Shown piece by piece: positions 1 through 6,884 of a stretch of DNA of 9,986 bases. A model generated the notes under the pieces. It did not search any database. It saw only the letters and a list, made by a program, of their open reading frames with translations, and was not told the origin of the DNA. The position numbers and the translations under genes are program-made. Where the stretch lies: positions 1-9,986 of the forward strand of contig PMDM01000442.1 of NCBI GenBank assembly GCA_003155565.1, in the 5' to 3' direction. The DNA comes from Methylococcaceae bacterium. GTDB taxonomy: Bacteria > Pseudomonadota > Gammaproteobacteria > Methylococcales > Methylomonadaceae. Positions within the stretch are counted from its first letter, which is position 1; every line of letters starts with the position of its first letter.

Positions 1-51
1 GCCCATCATCAACAAACGGCTCTGCGCTTGCAGAAAGGTTGGGGTCAATGA
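1..51 (+). CDS. ruvC: RuvC Holliday junction endonuclease, C-terminal end only (partial)
   Basis: The window opens in the last 16 codons of a gene, reading AHHQQTALRLQKGWGQ and ending in TGA at 49-51. No catalytic residues are visible. I assign it to ruvC because it lies directly upstream of ruvA in the same direction, the standard ruvC-ruvA-ruvB order in gammaproteobacteria, and because Ala/His residues followed by a short basic tail suit the end of RuvC. RuvC is the dimeric endonuclease that cuts Holliday junctions after RuvAB branch migration. Its stop overlaps the ruvA start (ATGA at 48-51), so the two are probably translationally coupled. The identity rests mostly on context. Confidence 0.75.
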   Translation, partial: AHHQQTALRLQKGWGQ

Positions 52-656
52 TCGGCTTCCTGCGCGGTAAATTGATCCATAAAGCCCCGCCTTTATTGTT
101 GCTGGACGTGCAAGGTGTGGGTTACGAAGTGGAAGCGCCGATGACCACGTTCTACAACCTGCCTGCCATCGGCACGGAAATACTCTTGCACACGCATTTG
201 GTCGTGCGCGAAGATGCCCACATTTTATTCGGCTTTTCCACCGAAGCCGACCGAACGATGTTCAGGACGTTAATCAAGGTGAACGGTGTAGGCCCTAAGC
301 TCGCATTGACGATATTATCCGGCCAGACTGCCGAAGAATTCAATCGCTGCATTTATAATAATGATACACAGGCTTTGGTACGTTTGCCGGGCGTGGGCAA
401 AAAAACAGCCGAACGACTCGTCATTGAAATGCGCGATCGTTTGCCGTCCATGGGGGATTCTTCTCTATCAAATATCGAGACAGTCAGTTCGGTTATGACA
501 ATGGGTCAGGCAAACCCAAAACAAGAATCGATAAGCGCTTTATGTTCGCTGGGATATAAGCCCTTGGATGCTGCTAAAATGGTGCAAAATATTGGTGCCG
601 AAGGCAAAAGTTGTGAAGATATTATTAGGTTGGCGTTGCAAGGTGCGGCAAGATAA
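48..656 (+). CDS. ruvA: Holliday junction branch migration protein RuvA
   Basis: RuvA tetramers bind the four-way Holliday junction and load the RuvB motor for branch migration in recombinational repair. The product is 202 residues, close to the E. coli length of 203. It begins MIGFLRGKL, the typical RuvA N-terminus, so I take the ATG at 48 rather than an in-frame TTG at 39. Domain I is an OB fold (about 1-62) with the acidic pin residues E55-D56. Two helix-hairpin-helix motifs follow, NGVGPKLAL (about 79-87) and LPGVGKKTAERL (about 113-124). A low-complexity linker (about 135-153) leads to the small C-terminal RuvB-binding domain (about 155-202). Unusually, ruvB does not follow directly: an 86-codon gene lies between them. 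Family assignment is secure. Confidence 0.98.
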   Translation: MIGFLRGKLIHKAPPLLLLDVQGVGYEVEAPMTTFYNLPAIGTEILLHTHLVVREDAHILFGFSTEADRTMFRTLIKVNGVGPKLALTILSGQTAEEFNRCIYNNDTQALVRLPGVGKKTAERLVIEMRDRLPSMGDSSLSNIETVSSVMTMGQANPKQESISALCSLGYKPLDAAKMVQNIGAEGKSCEDIIRLALQGAAR

Positions 657-667
657 CTTGAGGAACC

Positions 668-707
668 TCATTCCCACGTAAGAGAGTGGAAATGATATAA
701 ATTTTTT
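668..707 (+). terminator. Possible terminator hairpin after ruvA
   Basis: Bases 668-677 pair with 686-695 to form a 10-position stem with one C-A mismatch (C673/A690) and an 8-base loop. A run of six T at 702-707 follows, after a six-base AT spacer. The offset between stem and T-run is longer than in a standard intrinsic terminator, so this may be a weak terminator or attenuator. It lies 12 bases after the ruvA stop and would separate ruvCA from the downstream genes. It also overlaps the promoter candidate at 693-701. Confidence 0.4.
693..701 (+). promoter_or_regulatory. Candidate extended -10 promoter upstream of orf86
   Basis: The sequence TGATATAAA fits an extended -10 element (TGn followed by a five-of-six match to TATAAT). 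No good -35 lies 17 bases upstream. Initiation near 707-709 would give orf86 a leader of about 30 bases. A second possibility is TTGTCA (706-711) with TAAATT (729-734) at a 17-base spacer, which would start transcription at about the orf86 ATG. Either would give orf86, and perhaps ruvB, transcription independent of ruvCA. This is sequence inspection only. Confidence 0.3.
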
Positions 708-737
708 GTCAATAATGTACTCTTCGAATAAATTCAT

Positions 738-998
738 ATGATTAATGGAAAAGACAACCCAGTCGAATGGGCAATGATGTCTTATAACCTTGAAGAAGTA
801 GTCGAACACTTACAAGAATTATCGAACTTAGTAATTCCTGACGCATCGATTGATGAAGAAGAGTTTAAGGTTTATATGGGACACATATATGCTCACTTAA
901 ATCGCATTTGGAATCAAAGAAATCACATTGGAGATATATCCGATGAGCAGCTTGAACAATATTCTGAATTTCCGGTAGATATAAAGTTTTATGACTGA
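738..998 (+). CDS. Hypothetical acidic 86-residue protein between ruvA and ruvB
   Basis: I do not recognise a named family. The product is 86 residues and acidic, with no signal peptide, membrane segment or cysteine. The N-terminal half (about 10-34, including EWAMMSYNLEEVVEHLQEL) looks like an amphipathic helix. A second helical stretch follows (about 40-62, ending in HIYAHLNRIWNQRNH), with conserved-looking aromatic, His and Arg residues, then an Asp/Glu-rich tail. This regular heptad-like pattern suggests a small soluble helical protein and supports real coding. Codon use is more AT-rich than in ruvA and ruvB. The start is uncertain: ATG 738 has no clear Shine-Dalgarno, and ATG 774 or 777 would leave 74 or 73 residues. 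I chose 738 because the residues before 774 look continuous with the domain. It breaks the usual ruvA-ruvB adjacency. No function is assigned. Confidence 0.65.
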   Translation: MINGKDNPVEWAMMSYNLEEVVEHLQELSNLVIPDASIDEEEFKVYMGHIYAHLNRIWNQRNHIGDISDEQLEQYSEFPVDIKFYD

Positions 999-1056
999 CA
1001 TTGTATTCAATTTGATTCCCTGAAAACGAACTGTAATTAATGAGATACTGTCATAA

Positions 1057-2091
1057 ATGATCGAATCTGACCGCATGATTAGCCCTCAAAGCCAACCTGA
1101 TGAGGAACGCCAAGACCGCGCCATTCGTCCCAAGCGTTTGGCGGAATACATCGGCCAGCAGGAATTGCGTACCCAAATGGAAATCTTTATTCAGGCGGCA
1201 ACTGCGCGTAAGGAGGCCTTGGATCACGTGCTGATTTTTGGTCCCCCAGGCTTAGGCAAAACCACCTTGGCCAATATCATCGCGACGGAAATGTGTGTTA
1301 ACATTCGGCAAACTTCGGGGCCCGTGCTGGAAAAAGCGGGGGATTTGGCGGCTTTGCTGACCAATCTTGAAGCCCATGATGTGCTGTTTATAGATGAAAT
1401 TCATCGCTTGAGTCCAGCGGTTGAAGAAATCCTGTATCCAGCGATGGAAGATTACCAACTGGATTTGATGATAGGCGAAGGGCCTGCCGCCCGTTCAATC
1501 AAGCTGGATTTGCCGCCCTTTACTTTGGTGGGCGCAACAACGCGGGCAGGCTTGTTGACATCACCCCTAAGGGATCGTTTTGGTATTGTCCAGCGCCTGG
1601 AATTCTATACGATTGATGAACTAGCCAGTATCGCCATGCGTTCGGCTAATGTATTGGGAATCAGCTTGGAACCGCAGGGCGCTTATGAGATTGCCCGTCG
1701 TTCCCGTGGTACGCCGCGAATTGCCAACCGTTTGCTGCGGCGAGTGCGGGATTATGCCGAAGTTAAGGCGAACGGTGTTATAACAGAAATTATTTCTGTT
1801 CAGGCTCTGGACATGTTGCGAGTGGATACTAACGGCTTTGATGCACTTGACCGTAAATTGTTGATGACTATGATAGACAACTTTTCCGGTGGGCCGGTCG
1901 GCCTTGATACCTTGGCGGCAGCGATTAATGAAGAGCGCGGTACGATTGAAGATGTACTTGAGCCGTATTTGCTGCAACAAGGCTTCATCATGCGAACACC
2001 CCGTGGACGCGTGGTTACGCAGCAAGCGTATCTGCATTTTGGTCTAAAGCCTCCGAAAAGCATGGGGATTTCCGAGGATTTATTTGAATAA
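1057..2091 (+). CDS. ruvB: Holliday junction branch migration ATPase RuvB
   Basis: RuvB is the hexameric AAA+ motor that pumps DNA through the RuvA-bound Holliday junction. The 344-residue product closely follows E. coli RuvB (336 aa). Visible features are Walker A GPPGLGKT (62-69), Walker B VLFIDE (109-114), the sensor 1 region GATTRAG, the SPLRDRFG segment with the arginine finger, the sensor 2 region [13 protein letters not shown], and a C-terminal winged helix ending in the RTPRGR region. The start MIESDR at 1057 matches the family N-terminus (MIEADR in E. coli). The Shine-Dalgarno is weak (GAGA at 1042-1045, 11 bases upstream). Its last 8 bases overlap ybgC, so it probably leads the ybgC-tolQRA transcript. 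No key residue appears to be missing. Confidence 0.98.
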   Translation: MIESDRMISPQSQPDEERQDRAIRPKRLAEYIGQQELRTQMEIFIQAATARKEALDHVLIFGPPGLGKTTLANIIATEMCVNIRQTSGPVLEKAGDLAALLTNLEAHDVLFIDEIHRLSPAVEEILYPAMEDYQLDLMIGEGPAARSIKLDLPPFTLVGATTRAGLLTSPLRDRFGIVQRLEFYTIDELASIAMRSANVLGISLEPQGAYEIARRSRGTPRIANRLLRRVRDYAEVKANGVITEIISVQALDMLRVDTNGFDALDRKLLMTMIDNFSGGPVGLDTLAAAINEERGTIEDVLEPYLLQQGFIMRTPRGRVVTQQAYLHFGLKPPKSMGISEDLFE

Positions 2092-2491
2092 GCCTTTTAG
2101 CTGGACAGTGCGGGTGTATTACGAGGACACCGACGCGGGCGGCGTGGTGTTTTATGCCAATTACCTGAAGTATTTTGAACGGGCAAGAACCGAGTTGCTC
2201 AGGGCGAAGGGTTACGAACAGGACGAACTGATGGTCAATGAAGGTATCGTCTTTGCGGTGCGTTCCCTGACTGTTGAGTATCTTAAGCCAGCCCGGTTCA
2301 ATCAGCTTTTGCAGGTTAGCGCATACATAAAAAACATTAAAAAAGCCAGTATCGAATTTGTACAACACATCAGCCGAGACAACAATATATTGGTTACAGG
2401 TGAGGTTCGCATTGCCTGTATAGATGTAAAAACGCTGAAACCTAAAGCCATTCCTGAAAATTTATTAGAGCAGTTAAAACATGAATACTGA
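2084..2491 (+). CDS. ybgC: Tol-Pal-associated acyl-CoA thioesterase YbgC
   Basis: This hotdog-fold thioesterase of the 4-hydroxybenzoyl-CoA thioesterase-like group is usually the first gene of tol-pal operons. The 135-residue product has the signature [19 protein letters not shown] near the N-terminus, and D17 sits at the expected catalytic aspartate position. The middle of the protein carries the family pattern [10 protein letters not shown] and [13 protein letters not shown]. It should be a cytoplasmic, membrane-associated enzyme acting on acyl-CoA or acyl-ACP. The start is TTG at 2084, preceded by GAGG at 2074-2077 with six bases of spacing. No ATG is available before the conserved core, so the TTG start is well supported. 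It overlaps ruvB by 8 bases and tolQ by 11, indicating translational coupling. Confidence 0.95.
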   Translation: MNKPFSWTVRVYYEDTDAGGVVFYANYLKYFERARTELLRAKGYEQDELMVNEGIVFAVRSLTVEYLKPARFNQLLQVSAYIKNIKKASIEFVQHISRDNNILVTGEVRIACIDVKTLKPKAIPENLLEQLKHEY

Positions 2492-3158
2492 TTTATCAAT
2501 CTTCCATTTAATTATAGATGCCAGCTTTGTCGTCCAATTTGTCATGTTGATACTGATTGTGGCATCCGTGGCATCATGGACTTTCATCTTTTCCAAGCGC
2601 AAGGAACTTAGCCGCGCAATACAAATCACAGACGAATTTGAAGGCGAATTCTGGTCAGGCACGGCATTAGCCGATCTTTACAGAAAACTGGCGGCAAAAG
2701 ATTTTGAACCGGAAGGCATAGAAAAAATATTTCTGGCAGGCTACAAAGAATTTTCACGAATGCGGCAAACCGGAACGGTCGAGCCGATGGTGCAAGTGGA
2801 GAGCGCCCAGCGCGTCATGCGTATTGAGCTGTCAAGAGAGCTTGATCGCCTGGATGAGCATTTGGCTTTTCTGGCGACGGTAGGCTCAACCAGCCCTTAT
2901 GTCGGTTTATTCGGCACGGTCTGGGGAATCATGAATTCCTTTATGTCACTCAGCACAGTTAAACAGGCAACCTTAGCTCAGGTTGCGCCGGGTATTGCCG
3001 AAGCGTTGATAGCAACAGCTATCGGCTTGTTTGCCGCGATTCCTGCGGTGGTCGCCTATAACCGTTTTTCTACAAGACTGGATAGCTTAACGGGCCGGTA
3101 CGAATTGTTTGTCGAAGAATTCGTGGTATTGCTGCAAAGACAGGCGCATACGAAATGA
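2481..3158 (+). CDS. tolQ: Tol-Pal inner-membrane motor protein TolQ
   Basis: TolQ is a MotA/ExbB-family proton-channel subunit. With TolR it converts the proton motive force into movement of TolA during outer-membrane constriction. The product has 225 residues (E. coli 230). A first membrane helix lies at about 15-37, followed by a large cytoplasmic loop. Two more helices follow at about 128-153, containing the signature TVGSTSPYVGLFGTVWGIM, and about 172-194 (EALIATAIGLFAAIPAVVAY). The Thr residues lining the channel are present. The start ATG at 2481 lies inside the ybgC end. The stop overlaps the tolR start as ATGA (3155-3158). The family is certain; TolQ rather than ExbB follows from the neighbours. 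Confidence 0.98.
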   Translation: MNTDLSIFHLIIDASFVVQFVMLILIVASVASWTFIFSKRKELSRAIQITDEFEGEFWSGTALADLYRKLAAKDFEPEGIEKIFLAGYKEFSRMRQTGTVEPMVQVESAQRVMRIELSRELDRLDEHLAFLATVGSTSPYVGLFGTVWGIMNSFMSLSTVKQATLAQVAPGIAEALIATAIGLFAAIPAVVAYNRFSTRLDSLTGRYELFVEEFVVLLQRQAHTK

Positions 3159-3586
3159 GAAAAACCAAGCGCAGAAAACCAATGGCGGAAATCAACGTCG
3201 TCCCTTATATCGACGTGACCCTGGTGTTGTTGATTATTTTTATGATTACCACGCCCATGCTGCAAACGGGGGTGGACGTTGACTTGCCGAAAGCGAAATC
3301 GGAAACGGTAGAATCATCAGGAGAGGGCGTACCGCCTATCGTTATTTCCATCAAAAAAGATGGCAAACATTATATAAATGTCGATGGGGTAACGGACGAC
3401 CTTGTGCAGCCAGAAGAAATCAATGCGCGGGTTGAGGCTGTGTTAAGCAACAACAAAAGCCCACAAGTGCTGATTAATGCCGATAAAACGGTGGATTATG
3501 GCTCTGTGGTTACGGTTATGGCATCACTTAAAAATGCAGGCGTACCCAATGTGGGGTTAATGACCAAGTCGGATGACGACCAATAA
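3155..3586 (+). CDS. tolR: Tol-Pal inner-membrane protein TolR
   Basis: TolR is an ExbD/TolR-family partner of TolQ. The product is 143 residues (E. coli 142), with a short basic cytoplasmic N-terminus (MRKTKRRKPM) and one membrane helix (about 16-36). The helix carries the proton-relay aspartate D20 in the motif INVVPYIDVTLVLLIIF. A periplasmic domain (about 40-143) follows and ends in the conserved amphipathic region (MASLKNAGVPNVGLMTK). The start is set by the four-base overlap with tolQ; no strong ribosome site is visible, so reinitiation after tolQ is likely. tolA begins 7 bases after the stop. Confidence 0.98.
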   Translation: MRKTKRRKPMAEINVVPYIDVTLVLLIIFMITTPMLQTGVDVDLPKAKSETVESSGEGVPPIVISIKKDGKHYINVDGVTDDLVQPEEINARVEAVLSNNKSPQVLINADKTVDYGSVVTVMASLKNAGVPNVGLMTKSDDDQ

Positions 3587-3593
3587 GATATAA

Positions 3594-4874
3594 ATGGATA
3601 GTCAAAAAAAGCTTACCTGGGCATTTCTGTTAGCTCTGGTTTTCCATCTTACTTTGCTGGGGTTGTTTGCTCTAAGTGCGCTGTATAAGCCGAAAGCGGA
3701 ACTGCCGCAGCCGGAATCAGACATCATTCATGCAACGATAGTTGAAGAAAGCAATACGCCAAAAAAGTCTAAGCCAGTCGAAAAAGCCAAGTCGGTAGCA
3801 GAACAAAAACAGGAAAAAGAACAAGCAGTTGCAACTAAAAAAACTGAAGAAGATAAAGCGGAACTGCTTAAACAAAAAGCAGCGGAAGTAGCCCAGGCGA
3901 AAGCAGAAGCCAAGAAAGAAGCGAATGAAAAGGCTCAAGCCGAAGAAAAAAAACTTGAGGCTGTTGAAGCGAAAAAGTTAGAAGCCGCCAAAAACACTGA
4001 GGCTAAGAAAGAAGAAGCTGCTAAAGCAACAGCCGAGAAAAAAGCCGAAGCAAAAAAACAGGAAGCGGCAAAAGCCAAAGCGGAAGAGGTAGCCAAAGAA
4101 AAAGCTGAATCAAAAAAAGCTGCGGAAGCGGAAGCAAAACAAGCGTCAGAGAAAAAGACTGAAGCTAAACAATTAGAAGCTGCCCAAAAAGCAGAAGCCA
4201 AGAAAAAAGAAGCCGCTAAAGCAGAGTCTGCCGCTGAAGCCAAAGCCGAAGCAAAAAAACTGGAAGCGGCAAAAGCTAAAGAAGAGGCTAAAGCAGAAGC
4301 GGCGGCCAAAGAAAAGGCTGAGGCGAAAAAGGCCGCTGCAGCAGAAGCAAAAAAGGAGGCTGTCGCCGAGGCCAAAGCCAAAGCTGCCTCTGAAGCAAAG
4401 GCTGATGCAGCAGCAAACGCCAAGGCAGAAGCAGCGACTCAAGCAAAAGCCGAAGCCAAAAAAGCCGCAGCGGCAGAAGCAAAAAAAGAAGCCGCAGCAA
4501 GCCGTATTGCTGAATTAGCAGCCGAAGAAAAAGCCAAACTCGAAGCAGCCGCAGAAGCCAAAGCAGAAGCGGCAAGAGCCAGTGCAGCTTCAAATGCAGC
4601 CGAAATCGAAAAATACAGAAAGCTAATCTCCGACAAAGTTCATCGCAACTGGATTGCGCCGCCTGGATCATCCGGTTCAAGATGTACGGTAAAAGTCAGG
4701 CTAACTTTCGATGGCACGGTGATGGACTCGACGGTTAACTGCAACGGAAATGAACTGTTTAGCCGTTCGGTAGAAAACGCCATTAACCGGGCTTCGCCGC
4801 TACCTGTTCCGGCAGATAGAGATTTAGTCAAAGTGTTTAGATCATTTACATTTAATTTCAATGCTAGAAGTTAG
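3594..4874 (+). CDS. tolA: Tol-Pal trans-periplasmic protein TolA
   Basis: TolA spans the periplasm, linking the TolQR motor to TolB and Pal at the outer membrane. The 426-residue product shows the three-domain plan. There is a short cytoplasmic start and a membrane helix (about 9-31) containing H18. A very long Ala/Lys/Glu helical domain runs from about 48 to 340, built of imperfect KAEAKK and KEAAKA units. A globular C-terminal domain (about 342-426) carries the pattern NWIAPPGSSGSRCTVKVRL. Two cysteines, C364 and C383, sit where E. coli TolA has its disulfide. The residue four before H18 is Ala14, where E. coli has the functional Ser of the SHLS motif. The alanine-rich repeat creates long spurious reading frames on the other strand. 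tolB follows after a 108-base gap. Confidence 0.97.
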   Translation: MDSQKKLTWAFLLALVFHLTLLGLFALSALYKPKAELPQPESDIIHATIVEESNTPKKSKPVEKAKSVAEQKQEKEQAVATKKTEEDKAELLKQKAAEVAQAKAEAKKEANEKAQAEEKKLEAVEAKKLEAAKNTEAKKEEAAKATAEKKAEAKKQEAAKAKAEEVAKEKAESKKAAEAEAKQASEKKTEAKQLEAAQKAEAKKKEAAKAESAAEAKAEAKKLEAAKAKEEAKAEAAAKEKAEAKKAAAAEAKKEAVAEAKAKAASEAKADAAANAKAEAATQAKAEAKKAAAAEAKKEAAASRIAELAAEEKAKLEAAAEAKAEAARASAASNAAEIEKYRKLISDKVHRNWIAPPGSSGSRCTVKVRLTFDGTVMDSTVNCNGNELFSRSVENAINRASPLPVPADRDLVKVFRSFTFNFNARS

Positions 4875-4882
4875 CTTTAACT

Positions 4883-4938
4883 ATTGTTAATATCTTATTG
4901 ATCTTCATGATATATTAATGTTTTAAAGATATAACAAT
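4883..4938. repeat. Imperfect inverted repeat in the tolA-tolB gap
   Basis: Bases 4883-4896 (ATTGTTAATATCTT) and 4926-4938 (AAGATATAACAAT) are inverted copies differing by one missing base. The spacer is 29 bases. The arms are almost entirely A/T and no T-run follows, so this is a poor intrinsic terminator. The spacer contains the extended -10 candidate at 4908-4916, so the repeat flanks a likely promoter and could be a regulator site. Chance is not excluded in such AT-rich DNA. Confidence 0.4.
4908..4916 (+). promoter_or_regulatory. Candidate promoter for tolB-pal-cpoB-queE-queC
   Basis: TGATATATT matches an extended -10 element (TGn plus five of six bases of TATAAT). A TTGTTA hexamer at 4884-4889 resembles a -35, but the spacer of 21 bases is too long, so the extended -10 would have to act largely alone. 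Transcription from about 4923 would give a 60-base leader before tolB. An internal promoter before tolB is known in E. coli tol-pal, which makes one plausible here. The exact site is my inference. Confidence 0.35.
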
Positions 4939-4982
4939 TACAACTATTGTGTTTTAGACTATAGGCTTAACGAGGTAGAAAC

Positions 4983-6248
4983 GTGAATTTTCTTAAAAAA
5001 ATCCTGATACTAGGCTTAATGCTTGCTTTCGCGCCGCTTAGTCAGGCCGAACTGACTATCGACATCACCGAAAGCTCTGATAGCGGTACGCCCGTTGCTG
5101 TCGTGCCGTTTGCCTCATCCGGCGCTCCCGTGGACATCAGTTCTGTGATCAACGCTGATCTGGCGCGTAGCGGGTATTTCAAAATGCTGGCAGAGCAGTA
5201 TATGCGTAGTAAGCCCAGTACAGCTTCCACAGTCCAATTCCCTGAATGGCAGGCTTTAAACCAGAATTATTTGGTGGTGGGTCAGGTTGGCGGTGGCGCT
5301 GGTGGTCAGTACAGCGTGCAATTTCAGTTGCTTGATGTAATGAAAAGCGGTCAATTGCTTGGTTATCAGATGAATTCGTCTGCTGCCGATTTACGTCGGA
5401 CGGCACACCAAATTAGCGATCTGATCTTTGAAAAACTGACGGGCAAAAAAGGTGCATTTAGTGGGCGGATTGCCTATGTAACTAACAACAAACAGCAAAG
5501 CCAGTTACAGGTGGCGGATACTGATGGCTTTAATCCACAAATTATCGCCAGCTCGCAAGAGCCTTTGATGTCGCCATCCTGGTCGCCCGATAAAAGTAAA
5601 ATGGCTTATGTGTCTTTCGAGAGGAAAACCGCCGCGATTTATGTGCAGATTTTGGCAACTGGCCAAAGAAAGCGCGTGGCTGAATTCCCAGGCATCAACG
5701 GCGCTCCTGCATGGTCTCCCGACGGCACAAAGCTGGCGTTAACCTTATCCAAAGATGGCAGCCCAGATATCTACACACTCAATTTGGGAACTGGCGCTTT
5801 GAATAAACTGACCAAAAGCTTTTCGATTGACACCGAACCCGTCTGGTCACCCGATGGCGGCAGTATTGTGTTCACCTCAGATCGCGGCGGTAAACCGCAA
5901 CTGTATAAGGTTTCCAGCACGGGCGGAGGGGAAACAAGAATCACCTTTTCAGGCGACTATAACGCCCGCGCCAGCTTTTCTCCCGATGGCAAAAGCATAG
6001 CGATGGTACATGGCAATGGCGGCGATTATCGTATTGGCGTGATGGACGTAGGCAGCAAGTCGATCAACGTGTTGACGACAGGCCCTGCCGATGAATCACC
6101 CAGTTTTGCGCCCAATGGCACGATGGTTTTGTATGCGACCAAAAAAGGCGGCACAGCTTACTTATCCGCCGTGTCTTTAGATGGTAAAATGCAGCAAAAA
6201 CTGGCCTTTAGTAATGGTGGCGTACGCGAACCTGCTTGGGCACCTTAA
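4983..6248 (+). CDS. tolB: Periplasmic Tol-Pal beta-propeller protein TolB
   Basis: TolB is the soluble periplasmic component that switches between Pal and TolA binding. The product has 421 residues. A Sec signal peptide is followed by a likely cleavage after SQA (22/23). The N-terminal alpha/beta domain (about 23-160) contains [10 protein letters not shown] and the [17 protein letters not shown] junction. A six-bladed propeller (about 165-421) follows, with repeated W-SPDG units such as [40 protein letters not shown] and [13 protein letters not shown]. The start is GTG at 4983 with GAGGT (4972-4976) six bases upstream, which gives the signal peptide directly. pal follows after 51 bases. Confidence 0.98.
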   Translation: MNFLKKILILGLMLAFAPLSQAELTIDITESSDSGTPVAVVPFASSGAPVDISSVINADLARSGYFKMLAEQYMRSKPSTASTVQFPEWQALNQNYLVVGQVGGGAGGQYSVQFQLLDVMKSGQLLGYQMNSSAADLRRTAHQISDLIFEKLTGKKGAFSGRIAYVTNNKQQSQLQVADTDGFNPQIIASSQEPLMSPSWSPDKSKMAYVSFERKTAAIYVQILATGQRKRVAEFPGINGAPAWSPDGTKLALTLSKDGSPDIYTLNLGTGALNKLTKSFSIDTEPVWSPDGGSIVFTSDRGGKPQLYKVSSTGGGETRITFSGDYNARASFSPDGKSIAMVHGNGGDYRIGVMDVGSKSINVLTTGPADESPSFAPNGTMVLYATKKGGTAYLSAVSLDGKMQQKLAFSNGGVREPAWAP

Positions 6249-6299
6249 ACGACACATCGAATTTACCTAAACCGATTAACATTCTCAGGAACAATAACT

Positions 6300-6878
6300 A
6301 TGAAATTAAATAAATTATTATGGGTTTTACTGGCGGCTGTATTTGCTTTATCCGGTTGTAGCGAAGACGAAGCGACAGATAGCCTCGACAATGCCGCAAA
6401 AAATGCCGCCAGCGGCATCAACGACGCTTCAACCAGCGGATTGAATGGTGCTTCAACCTTATCAGGGATGGCAGGCCCTGGTTATACCGGAGTCACTGGC
6501 AATAACTCCTTCTTAGGTCCCGAATTCAGTGACCCGAATAACCCGCTATCCAGAAGCACGATCTATTTTATGCTGGATAGCAGTGAAGTCCAGCCGGATT
6601 TTATTCAGGTGATAAATGCCCATGCCCAATATTTGGTTGCCCATCCTAACCAAAAATTGACGCTGGAAGGTCATGCTGACGAACGCGGCTCACCTGAATA
6701 TAACATTGCCTTGGGCGACCAACGGGCGAAAGCCGTCGCAGGGATGATGAAAGCGCAAGGCGTTTCCGATGGCCAATTGACCCTGATTAGTTATGGCGAA
6801 GAAAAACCTGCTGTTATGGGCAGTGATGAAAGCTCGTACGAGCGCAATCGTCGTGCTGAATTGTCTTATCAGAGGTAA
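6300..6878 (+). CDS. pal: Peptidoglycan-associated outer-membrane lipoprotein Pal
   Basis: Pal anchors the outer membrane to peptidoglycan and is the final partner of TolB and TolA. The 192-residue product starts with a lipoprotein signal peptide ending in the lipobox LSGC (C20). Ser at +2 permits sorting to the outer membrane. A flexible Ser/Gly/Asn/Ala-rich linker (about 21-82) precedes an OmpA-like domain (about 85-192). That domain contains EGHADERGSPEYN and the Pal motif NIALGDQRAKAV. D127 and R142 sit at the positions that bind diaminopimelate in this family. The strand usually reading YFDFD here reads YFMLDSSEV. The start ATG 6300 has AGGA (6287-6290) upstream. cpoB starts six bases after the stop, in the same frame. 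Confidence 0.98.
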   Translation: MKLNKLLWVLLAAVFALSGCSEDEATDSLDNAAKNAASGINDASTSGLNGASTLSGMAGPGYTGVTGNNSFLGPEFSDPNNPLSRSTIYFMLDSSEVQPDFIQVINAHAQYLVAHPNQKLTLEGHADERGSPEYNIALGDQRAKAVAGMMKAQGVSDGQLTLISYGEEKPAVMGSDESSYERNRRAELSYQR

Positions 6879-6884
6879 GCATTG

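Noticed and set aside
540..809. Minus-strand 89-codon frame across the ruvA end and orf86 start
   Set aside because: Overlaps the conserved RuvA C-terminal domain and a better + strand frame; the product resembles nothing known to me.
1621..2037. Minus-strand 138-codon frame inside ruvB
   Set aside because: Entirely antisense to highly conserved RuvB coding sequence.
3935..4423. Long Ala/Ser-rich minus-strand frame (162 codons) and several other minus frames opposite tolA
   Set aside because: They are produced by the Ala/Lys/Glu codon repetition of the TolA coiled-coil domain; low complexity and no ribosome sites.
3800..4600. Repeated GCN-AAA-GAA units that could be taken for a DNA repeat array or CRISPR
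   Set aside because: Units are irregular, stay in frame and encode the TolA helical domain; no constant repeat with unique spacers.
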